Below, in pieces: positions 8,639-14,549 of a stretch of 26,092 nucleotides of DNA. Made by a program: the position numbers and the translations under genes. Numbering within the stretch: position 1 is the stretch's first letter; each line of letters opens with the position of its first letter. The notes beneath the pieces were generated by a model, which had not been told where the DNA came from, made no database searches, and was given only the letters and a program-made list of their open reading frames with translations. The stretch comes from an uncultured Lachnospiraceae bacterium (GTDB lineage Bacteria > Bacillota > Clostridia > Lachnospirales > Lachnospiraceae): positions 1 through 26,092 of the forward strand of contig CAJTLX010000041.1 of the NCBI GenBank assembly GCA_910577165.1, in the 5' to 3' direction.

Positions 8639-9724
8639 ATGAGCAAATTAAAAGTTGGTATTTTGGGCGCGACAGGCATGGTAGGACAGAGGTTTATCGC
8701 GCTGCTTGAGAACCATCCGTGGTTTGAGGTGGTGACCGTGGCGGCAAGCGCGAGAAGTGCGGGAAAGACCTATGAGGAGGCTGTGGGAGAACGCTGGAAG
8801 ATGACGAGTCCGATGCCGGATTTGGTAAAAAAAATGATTGTCAAGAATGTATCCGATGTGGAGGAAGTTGCCGCGACAGTCGATTTTGTATTTAGCGCGG
8901 TGGATATGACCAAGGAGGAGATAAAGGCAATAGAGGAGACCTATGCAAAGACTGAGACCCCTGTGGTTTCCAACAACAGCGCGCACCGGTGGACTCCCGA
9001 TGTGCCGATGGTTGTGCCGGAATTAAACCCGGAGCATTTAGCACTGCTTGAGACCCAGAAAAAACGCCTTGGCACAACGCGCGGCTTTATCGTGGTTAAG
9101 CCAAACTGCTCAATTCAGAGCTATACACCAATGCTCGTGGCACTGAAGGAATTTGAGCCAAAAGAAGTGGTTGCGACTACCTATCAGGCGATTTCCGGCG
9201 CGGGAAAGACCTTTAAGGACTGGCCGGAGATGGTGGACAATGTGATCCCGTACATCGGCGGCGAGGAGGAAAAGAGCGAGCAGGAGCCGCTGCGCATTAT
9301 GGGTAAGGTTGTGGACGGAAAGATTGAGAAGGCAGCACTTCCGGTTATCACTTGCCAGTGTCTGCGCGTGCCGGTATCCGACGGGCATATGGCTGCTGTG
9401 TTTGTAAAATTTGGAAAAAAGCCGACAAAAGAACAGATTTTAAAGGCATGGAAGGAATTTAAAGGGCTTCCGCAAAAACTCGCGCTTCCGAGTGCGCCGG
9501 AGCAGTTCATCACCTATTTTGAGGAGGAGAACCGCCCGCAGACGAAGCTTGACCGCGATTTGGAAAAAGGTATGGGTGTATTTGCGGGGCGTTTGCGCGA
9601 GGATGTGGTCTATGACTATAAATTTGTTGGGCTTTCCCACAATACCAAGCGCGGTGCAGCGGGCGGCGCGGTGCTGATCGCAGAGCTTTTAAAGGCACAG
9701 GGACAGATCACTGCAAAAGAGTAA
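8639..9724 (+). CDS. asd: Aspartate-semialdehyde dehydrogenase (archaeal/yeast-type)
   Basis: This NADPH-dependent enzyme converts 4-aspartyl phosphate to aspartate semialdehyde, the branch point to lysine/diaminopimelate, threonine and methionine. From the ATG at 8639 it has 361 residues. The Rossmann motif GILGATGMVG is at 7-16. The catalytic Cys157 sits in VKPNCSIQ, and His250 in SDGHMAAVF matches the active-site histidine. The pattern belongs to the archaeal/yeast subtype rather than the E. coli type. I chose this start because AAGGAGAGGG lies seven to eight bases upstream and the Rossmann strand begins a few residues later. An in-frame ATG at 8594 would add a 15-residue hydrophilic tail with no good binding site. 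No other amino-acid genes are adjacent. Confidence 0.95.
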   Translation: MSKLKVGILGATGMVGQRFIALLENHPWFEVVTVAASARSAGKTYEEAVGERWKMTSPMPDLVKKMIVKNVSDVEEVAATVDFVFSAVDMTKEEIKAIEETYAKTETPVVSNNSAHRWTPDVPMVVPELNPEHLALLETQKKRLGTTRGFIVVKPNCSIQSYTPMLVALKEFEPKEVVATTYQAISGAGKTFKDWPEMVDNVIPYIGGEEEKSEQEPLRIMGKVVDGKIEKAALPVITCQCLRVPVSDGHMAAVFVKFGKKPTKEQILKAWKEFKGLPQKLALPSAPEQFITYFEEENRPQTKLDRDLEKGMGVFAGRLREDVVYDYKFVGLSHNTKRGAAGGAVLIAELLKAQGQITAKE

Positions 9725-9734
9725 TCTCAATTCC

Positions 9735-9750
9735 CAGAGGTGTTCTTGAA
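9735..9750. repeat. Dispersed hairpin repeat, copy B (half copy)
   Basis: CAGAGGTGTTCTTGAA matches the 3' half of the dispersed hairpin family exactly, but the partner arm is lost here (AATTCC instead of AAGAAC). It lies in the gap between the convergent asd and hypothetical genes. Confidence 0.5.
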
Positions 9751-9795
9751 ATACTGTGTCTGCAATCCTATTGTCTTTAGACGGGGGTAGTTCAC

Positions 9796-10557
9796 TTACT
9801 CAAACACATACCGCAAAAACTCGATGGCGAGTTCCTTATTTGGGTCATTGATAATAATGCCGATTACCGGGCGGTCTTTGCTCTGCATGGACTGCCCATA
9901 TTTTTCCCAGAATGGCGTGTGATCTAAGTAGATGCCGAGAACATAATCCTCGCCCGTCGCCTCCTCAATCGGCTCATTTTCCTGGCGGATCTTTGAGATA
10001 AAAAAGCGGTCGGAGAGTTTTCCATAGAGGTCGCTTGGTAGCAGTTCAGTCAGGGAACTGATGGTGCCATTAAACGCATAGGTCGTAAAGGAACTTTCCG
10101 GCGCGATAATTATATCGATCTCCTTTGCCATAACATGGGTGGAAAATATGGTTGCGGCATTGAAATTTCCGGAGCCGGAAATTTGGTAGGTCGATCCGTC
10201 AAAGGAGACCACTTCATGTTCGCCAAGTGTGATATTCTTTGCCTCGACGAAATCATTTGCCATCTCTTCTGTCACTTCATCCATAAAAAAATAGTCGACA
10301 AAGGCCACGCGCAGCAAATTTTTATCCTTTGGGGAGGTGACAGTATAAATAAAATAAATCGCGAGGGCGATAATCAGAACACCCGCCAAAACCATTTTTA
10401 AATAGTACATCTTAAAATAATTGGCTTTGTCTTTAAATGTTTTCATTTCGCTGAATTTCTGACGCTCGGATTTCTTTTCCCTCTTTTGATAGATGGAGGC
10501 ATCATCTTTTAACACCGTTTCCTTTTCTTTTGCATCACTATCTTTTAAGGTGATCAT
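9796..10557 (-). CDS. Hypothetical single-pass membrane-anchored protein
   Basis: I do not recognise this gene. It encodes 253 residues from the ATG at 10557, chosen because GAGG lies six bases upstream; an in-frame start 14 residues earlier lacks such a site. A charged, Lys/Glu-rich cytoplasmic stretch (1-50) is followed by one membrane helix (about 52-74, LAGVLIIALAIYFIYTV) and an exterior domain of about 175 residues. That domain has alternating strand/helix character (VAFVDYFF, IDIIIAPESSF, YVLGIYLDHTPFWEKYG, VIGIIINDPNKELAIEFLRYVF). This resembles one lobe of a periplasmic binding protein, but that is only an impression. It follows another membrane-anchored hypothetical gene on the same strand about 300 bp upstream, with a dispersed hairpin repeat in its leader. 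Confidence 0.75.
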   Translation of the reverse strand: MITLKDSDAKEKETVLKDDASIYQKREKKSERQKFSEMKTFKDKANYFKMYYLKMVLAGVLIIALAIYFIYTVTSPKDKNLLRVAFVDYFFMDEVTEEMANDFVEAKNITLGEHEVVSFDGSTYQISGSGNFNAATIFSTHVMAKEIDIIIAPESSFTTYAFNGTISSLTELLPSDLYGKLSDRFFISKIRQENEPIEEATGEDYVLGIYLDHTPFWEKYGQSMQSKDRPVIGIIINDPNKELAIEFLRYVFE

Positions 10558-10596
10558 AAAAAACCTCATTTCTATGCCGCTCTTTTTTGTAGGATT

Positions 10597-10642
10597 CAAA
10601 AACGCTTTCGGCGTTCTTGCCGCGCACAGGCAGCACAGATGG
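10597..10642 (-). repeat. Dispersed hairpin repeat, copy C
   Basis: On the minus strand the copy reads CCATCTG (10642-10636), then a short GC-rich spacer, then a hairpin with arms CAAGAACGC and GCGTTTTTG around CGAAA. One G-U pair keeps the stem whole as minus-strand RNA; as plus-strand RNA the same position would be an A-C mismatch. It lies about 40 nt upstream of the minus-strand gene that starts at 10557. Confidence 0.65.
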
Positions 10643-10743
10643 CGCGGCGAAATAATCGATTAAACTGTTAATAAATAGTTTAGCATAGATGTTGAGAGGA
10701 AAAAAGAGAAGAAATATAAAAACATTCTAAAAATTCAATGTCC

Positions 10744-10853
10744 TTAATGGTTTGCCCTACTTACCCCTTCTTGATATAGGCAAATGTGGCGAACCTTTTT
10801 AATGGTTTGTCTTACTTTTCCAGGATTATATGCGGGCAAATACAGCGGAAATC
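10744..10853. repeat. Imperfect tandem duplication, about 55-bp unit
   Basis: Two adjacent units both open with TTAATGGTTTG, followed by CCCTACTTA or TCTTACTTT. Both end in a GGCAAAT...GCGRA segment and a short T-rich tail. The first 20 bases match at 17 positions and the remainder is more diverged. The duplication is intergenic and immediately follows the stop of the upstream minus-strand gene. Confidence 0.55.
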
Positions 10854-10864
10854 TTTAAGACTTC

Positions 10865-12181
10865 CTATGGAAAAATCAGGGAAAACAGCGCGGCAAGTTC
10901 GTATGGATCAATGCCAGTCTGCGCGGAAAATTCGGTGGCGATCTTCGAAAAATCCAGGCTTTTTTGAAAGGAGGAGAGTTCTTGTAGGCGATAGATTTCC
11001 GAATAATCCGGTGAGATAGGAAAATATGGAAGGGAATTTGTCGGCATAAATTCTAAAGTCAGCAAAGTCACCCCGCGCGTGTGTGCGCGCAGGATTAGCT
11101 TTGGGAGGGACTGTTCCATGGCAAAGCGAATTTGGAAATTTATGGAAGGAACGCAATCAAAAGAGAAATTGATCTTGCCGGTAAGTCCGCCTTCCCTTGC
11201 ACTGTAGCCAAATTGGGAGGCGGAGAGGGTGAGGGTGATGGGTTCACCAAAATCAAATAAAATAGTGAGATCCCCGCTTTTCCCTTCCCTCTTATCTGGC
11301 AGCAAAAGTCCGGTAAGCGAGAATAGTGTTTTTTCTTCGGAAAGCAGATAAAATTCGTGTCCGAGAATATTCCCTTTTTCATCGACATAGGCATGGATAA
11401 GCAGATCGGTCGGATGGTGTCCGGACTGCGTTTTTTCAATATTTAATACCCGATCAAGAGAGAGGCGCAGATTAAGCCGCAGAGCGTTGGCAGTGGAATC
11501 CGGTACCGGAAGCGGTGCAGTTTCTTTTGTTACTTCGGTGATCGCGTCAAGATAGGAGTGTGAAAAAAGCGGATCGGAGGAGTTAGCGGGGATGGATTTC
11601 CATATAGTAAAAAGCTTATTTAAATAATGGAAAAATAAGGAAAATGAATCCTCCCCCGCCGCAGAAAGGGCGAGTGCCGCACTTCCCGCCTGCGGGCAGG
11701 AAATATAAAGTTCCTGGTTCTTTGCGGAGTAAAGAAAATCAAGCGAGGCGATCGGGGTATTTCCCATTTGTCCCAAAGCCTGAAACAGGGTGTCCTCCCC
11801 ATTTTTTTTATACGAAAAAAACAGAGTGGTATCAGGAAAACTTTTTTTTGCGGCAACTCCATATTGTTTTAACAGATCAAAGACAAGCTGATTTAGGGAG
11901 AGGGAAGCTTTTACTGCATGATATTGCCCTTTTATATTTTCCCCCCATTCTTTTTCGTATGCAAGGAGATATTTGCCCTCGACATAGGTCATATAAGCTT
12001 GTGGGGTTCCAAAATGCCGCAAAAGAAAATGCTTTATCCGGGGAGAATTGACGGCGGCAACTCCCGCTGCGATAAAGAGAAAAAGAAAGGGAAACAATAA
12101 AAGAAGAACGCGGCTGTTCTTTCGTCTATCTGTTTTTGAACCGCGTTTTATTTTCTTAGAGGTGAATATCGGATCGTTCAT
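10865..12181 (-). CDS. Hypothetical membrane-anchored extracytoplasmic protein
   Basis: I do not recognise this gene. It encodes 438 residues with a short basic cytoplasmic tail (KKIKRGSKTDRRKNSR), one membrane helix at about 24-44 (LLLLFPFLFLFIAAGVAAV) and a large exterior domain. The exterior part has many short alternating hydrophobic stretches and several Gly/Ser turns, suggesting mostly beta structure. Examples are GDLTILFDFGEPITLTLSASQFG around residues 305-327 and the C-terminal LRAHTRGVTLLTLEFMP. The start has AAAGGA six to seven bases upstream, and a good promoter lies at 12244-12272. It has the same topology as the smaller minus-strand gene downstream, so the two may form a surface complex, but this is only inferred from their arrangement. 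Confidence 0.75.
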   Translation of the reverse strand: MNDPIFTSKKIKRGSKTDRRKNSRVLLLLFPFLFLFIAAGVAAVNSPRIKHFLLRHFGTPQAYMTYVEGKYLLAYEKEWGENIKGQYHAVKASLSLNQLVFDLLKQYGVAAKKSFPDTTLFFSYKKNGEDTLFQALGQMGNTPIASLDFLYSAKNQELYISCPQAGSAALALSAAGEDSFSLFFHYLNKLFTIWKSIPANSSDPLFSHSYLDAITEVTKETAPLPVPDSTANALRLNLRLSLDRVLNIEKTQSGHHPTDLLIHAYVDEKGNILGHEFYLLSEEKTLFSLTGLLLPDKREGKSGDLTILFDFGEPITLTLSASQFGYSAREGGLTGKINFSFDCVPSINFQIRFAMEQSLPKLILRAHTRGVTLLTLEFMPTNSLPYFPISPDYSEIYRLQELSSFQKSLDFSKIATEFSAQTGIDPYELAALFSLIFP

Positions 12182-12236
12182 AAAGAAATCCTTTCTTAAC
12201 TGTTTGTTATGATATTATTTTATATTTTGAGATATC

Positions 12237-12254
12237 TTTGATAAGTATATCAAA
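12237..12254. promoter_or_regulatory. Palindrome overlapping the minus-strand -10 box
   Basis: TTTGATA and TATCAAA form 7-bp perfect arms around AGTA. The palindrome covers the -10 box of the promoter reading toward the 438-residue gene. It lies about 40 bp from the -35 of the divergent methyltransferase promoter, so it could serve as an operator for one or both. The cognate regulator is unknown. Confidence 0.4.
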
Positions 12255-12272
12255 CTTTTAAGATAAGGACAA
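12244..12272 (-). promoter_or_regulatory. Promoter for the 438-residue membrane protein gene
   Basis: On the minus strand, TTGTCC (12272-12267) and TATACT (12249-12244) are separated by 17 bases. The start codon at 12181 is about 60 nt downstream. Confidence 0.6.
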
Positions 12273-12296
12273 GAAAAATACGATGATAAGATCAGG

Positions 12297-12325
12297 TTGA
12301 AAGAAAAAGCAATATTTGGTATAAT
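12297..12325 (+). promoter_or_regulatory. Promoter for the methyltransferase gene
   Basis: TTGAAA (12297-12302) and a consensus TATAAT (12320-12325) are separated by exactly 17 bases. Transcription would begin near 12332, which rules out any start codon before the ATG at 12357. Confidence 0.75.
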
Positions 12326-12356
12326 CACAACAGGAAAATTTCCGGGGAGGTTTTTT

Positions 12357-13157
12357 ATGGAAGCTTACACAGGATTTGCTAAGGTCTATGATAGGTTTAT
12401 GGACAATGTTCCATATAGGGAGTGGAGCCAGTATCTGATCGAACTTTTAAGGGAATATGGGGTGGAGGACGGGATTGTCTGTGAACTTGGCTGTGGGACG
12501 GGGTGCATTACACGCAGACTGCGGGATGCGGGCTATGATATGATTGGGATTGATCTGTCGGAGGATATGTTAGAGATTGCGCGCAGACATGAAATGGAGG
12601 TGGAGGATGCCACAGATCTTAAAAAACCGATTCTTTATCTGAATCAGGATATGCGCGAATTTGAACTTTACGGCACTGTGGCAGCTGTGGTTAGCCTCTG
12701 TGACAGCATAAATTACATTACGGAGGAAAAGGAGCTGAGGGAGGTATTTCGCCTTGTCAATAACTATCTTGATCCGGGCGGCATTTTTATTTTTGATATG
12801 AATACCATCCATAAATATCGCGATCTGATCGGCGATGCGACGATTGCAGAAAACCGCGAGGATTGCAGTCTTATCTGGGAGAATGATTACGAGGAGGAAA
12901 CGGGGTTAAACCGCTATGATATTACCATCTATCAGCGGGCGAAAGAATCGCCGAAAGAATGGTATGAGCGCGTTGAGGAGACACATATGCAAAGGGCGTA
13001 TCCTCCCGAAACGATTGTGCGCCTGCTTTTGGAGGCGGGATTAGAATTTGTGGCGATGTACGAGGTGGGAACGCACCGGGAAGTAACGGGGGAAACTGAA
13101 CGCATTTATTTTATTGCAAGGGAGGGACATCAGGAAGGAAAACTGTACATCAGATAG
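12357..13157 (+). CDS. Class I SAM-dependent methyltransferase
   Basis: A 266-residue soluble protein carries the Rossmann-like methyltransferase fold. Motif I is clear (VCELGCGTGCITRRL, about 42-56), followed by an acidic residue ending strand 2 (IGIDLSEDML) and a motif around LNQDMREFEL that positions the cofactor's adenine. Similar stand-alone methyltransferases are common in Firmicutes and their substrate is generally unknown; small molecules or tRNA are possible. The start at 12357 is supported by GGGGAGG six bases upstream and by the consensus promoter at 12297-12325, which lies inside the longer reading frame. The gene stands alone: it is divergent from the hypothetical genes and followed by an insertion-type element. 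Confidence 0.85.
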   Translation: MEAYTGFAKVYDRFMDNVPYREWSQYLIELLREYGVEDGIVCELGCGTGCITRRLRDAGYDMIGIDLSEDMLEIARRHEMEVEDATDLKKPILYLNQDMREFELYGTVAAVVSLCDSINYITEEKELREVFRLVNNYLDPGGIFIFDMNTIHKYRDLIGDATIAENREDCSLIWENDYEEETGLNRYDITIYQRAKESPKEWYERVEETHMQRAYPPETIVRLLLEAGLEFVAMYEVGTHREVTGETERIYFIAREGHQEGKLYIR

Positions 13158-13175
13158 GAATTTGATGTACCTTTT
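13145..13175 (+). terminator. Probable terminator at the end of the methyltransferase gene
   Basis: GTACATCA and TGATGTAC form an 8-bp perfect stem, with the stop codon in the 10-nt loop, followed by CTTTT. The stem includes the last sense codons, and the T-run is short, so efficiency is uncertain. Confidence 0.45.
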
Positions 13176-13190
13176 GTGTTCCTGAATAAA
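13158..13190. repeat. Fragment resembling the dispersed repeat, flanking the IS605-like element
   Basis: The minus strand reads TTCAGGAACAC (in 13187-13176), matching the first 11 bases of the conserved box seen in copy D (minus-strand TTCAGGAACACCTCTG at 16935-16950) and, with one change, in copies A, B and E. The rest of the hairpin is not recognisable. It directly abuts the presumed right end of the IS605-like element. Confidence 0.4.
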
Positions 13191-13507
13191 GTCAACTACC
13201 CATCACCTAAAGGTAATGGGCTTGTAACTGTCCAGTCGTAGTAACGGCTAATGCCTCCGACCTTTCATTCTTGATAAGTATTACTACTTAAAGTGGCGTT
13301 ACATCGCAGGGCGGTTGACAGCACCCCTTACAACAAAGATTTGCTCTGTTGTAACTGCATCAGGTACTAAAACTTCCCATTCCATACAGCAGATTTTCGG
13401 TACGTTTAAGATTTTACATTAACAACGGTTTGTGTTAAAAACCTTATATCTTAACTTTTCAAAGTACAAAGAGTGCCTTCAAAGCAATTGCTCCCAACGG
13501 TCTTCTC
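13191..13507 (-). ncRNA. Putative omega-RNA-like structured RNA of the IS605-like element
   Basis: A minus-strand promoter just inside the left end would give a transcript of about 317 nt ending at the right-end hairpin. The region is non-coding but contains several stems: TTACAAC/GTTGTAA, TAAGTA/TACTTA around GTAA, TTAACA/TGTTAA, a GTCG/CGAC pairing, and the terminal CCCAT/ATGGG hairpin. Omega-RNAs of TnpB nucleases end at the right end of IS605-type elements with the guide taken from the flank, so this arrangement suggests an orphan or trans-acting guide RNA. Without a nuclease gene nearby the function is inferred. A Rfam/covariance search would decide. Confidence 0.5.
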
Positions 13508-13513
13508 TATTAG

Positions 13514-13542
13514 ATTATAGCATGGGAATATGTTTTTTGCAA
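13514..13542 (-). promoter_or_regulatory. Promoter inside the IS605-like element
   Basis: On the minus strand TTGCAA (13542-13537) and a consensus TATAAT (13519-13514) are separated by exactly 17 bases. It reads into the non-coding body of the element toward its right end. Confidence 0.7.
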
Positions 13543-13636
13543 CTATTTACAAGGCTTCCTCCCACCGCCTAAAGGCAGTGGGAGGAAGCCTACGACAACA
13601 GAAAGGATTTTATTTATGAAAATGGAGGATGTAAAA

Positions 13637-14515
13637 ATGGCAGAAGATTATATGGTGCGTGCGACGGCAGCACTTGATGCGGTGCGCGCATTTGCAGTAA
13701 CAACAGGGGAGCTTACCGAAACGGCGCGAAAAGTGCATAATACCAGCCCGATCGCAACGGCGGCACTTGGTCGACTGATGGCAGCGGGTCTAATGATGGG
13801 CAGCATGATGAAAGGGGAAGACGATCTCCTGACGCTAAAAATTACGGGGGATGGACCGATGCATGGTGTTTTAGTAACCGCGAATTCCCATGCCGATGTA
13901 AAGGGGTATGTCTATGAGCCAGGTGTGCTTCTTCCAGCGAATGCGCAGGGAAAATTAGATGTTGGCGGAGCCATTGGCAGGGGGACACTCTATGTAATGA
14001 AAGACCTGGGACTAAAGGAGCCTTACGTTGGACAGACCGAACTGGTTTCCGGGGAGATTGCTGAGGATTTAACTTATTATTTTGCGGCCTCCGAGCAGGT
14101 GCCTTCCGCTGTGGCACTCGGTGTGCTGATGAATGGGGATAATACGGTGCGCTGCGCGGGCGGATTTATTATTCAGCTTATGCCATTTGCCCCGGAGGAG
14201 ATTATTGCAAAACTGGAAGAGAGATTAGCAAAATTGCCATCTGTCACCTCGCTTCTTGACCGGGGAATGACTCCGGAAGAAATTCTCTCTGAATTGTTAG
14301 GGGATATGGAATTAACCATCCATGAGCGGCAGCCGGTTTTCTATCGCTGTGATTGCAGCAGGGAGCGTGTTGCGCGGGCAATTTTAAGTATTGGAAAAGA
14401 GGATCTTTCACAGATGCTTGCGGACGGCGAACCGATTGAGGCGGGCTGTCAGTTTTGCAATAAAAAATATCGCTTTGAGACGGACGAGATAAGAAAGATG
14501 TTGATGGGGGCATAA
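13637..14515 (+). CDS. hslO: Redox-regulated chaperone Hsp33
   Basis: Hsp33 is a cytoplasmic holdase activated by oxidation, when its zinc site is lost. From the ATG at 13637 it has 292 residues, the normal length. The N-terminal domain carries the family's NTSPIATAALGRLMAAGLMM and the GDGPMHGVLVTANSHADVKGYV region. The zinc-binding redox switch is intact near the C-terminus: Cys238 and Cys240 (CDC) with Cys271 and Cys274 (CQFC). The 13637 ATG has GGAGG eight bases upstream. A second in-frame ATG at 13616 with AGGA eight bases upstream would add seven residues and cannot be excluded. The gene begins right after the IS605-like element and is followed 34 bp later by the debranching enzyme gene. 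Confidence 0.95.
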   Translation: MAEDYMVRATAALDAVRAFAVTTGELTETARKVHNTSPIATAALGRLMAAGLMMGSMMKGEDDLLTLKITGDGPMHGVLVTANSHADVKGYVYEPGVLLPANAQGKLDVGGAIGRGTLYVMKDLGLKEPYVGQTELVSGEIAEDLTYYFAASEQVPSAVALGVLMNGDNTVRCAGGFIIQLMPFAPEEIIAKLEERLAKLPSVTSLLDRGMTPEEILSELLGDMELTIHERQPVFYRCDCSRERVARAILSIGKEDLSQMLADGEPIEAGCQFCNKKYRFETDEIRKMLMGA

Positions 14516-14549
14516 ACGCGGAGATTTTCGCGCTGGAAAGGAGAAAATT

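Larger units (their letters stand above)
10558..10864. other. Intergenic region between two minus-strand hypothetical genes
   Basis: No gene is seen in these roughly 307 bp. They contain dispersed hairpin copy C (10597-10642) and a near-tandem duplication of about 55 bp (10744-10798 and 10799-10853). A short inverted repeat TAAACT/AGTTTA near 10660-10682 might act as a weak terminator for the upstream minus-strand gene. Confidence 0.6.
13191..13590 (-). mobile_element. ORF-less IS200/IS605-like element (MITE/PATE type)
   Basis: This region of about 400 bp is bounded by two related imperfect hairpins. At 13199-13220 the arms are CCCATCACCT/AGGTAATGGG, and at 13553-13590 the core is CCCACCGCCT/AGGCAGTGGG with extra GGCTTCCT/AGGAAGCC pairing. 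Both have an AA loop on this strand and a C-A mismatch at the same position, while two flanking pairs covary. This is what is expected of ends recognised by a Y1 HUH transposase. On the minus strand the 13191 end finishes in TTGAC, like the right-end cleavage site of ISDra2-type elements. No tnpA or tnpB reading frame is present, so any mobility would need enzymes from elsewhere. Boundaries are approximate, and family assignment rests on end structure and my recognition of the terminal sequence. Confidence 0.7.

Noticed and set aside
13281..13369. Short minus-strand reading frame (about 28 codons, starting MEWEVLVPDAV) inside the IS605-like element
   Set aside because: It lacks a ribosome binding site, overlaps predicted RNA stems and does not resemble the C-terminus of TnpB or any transposase.
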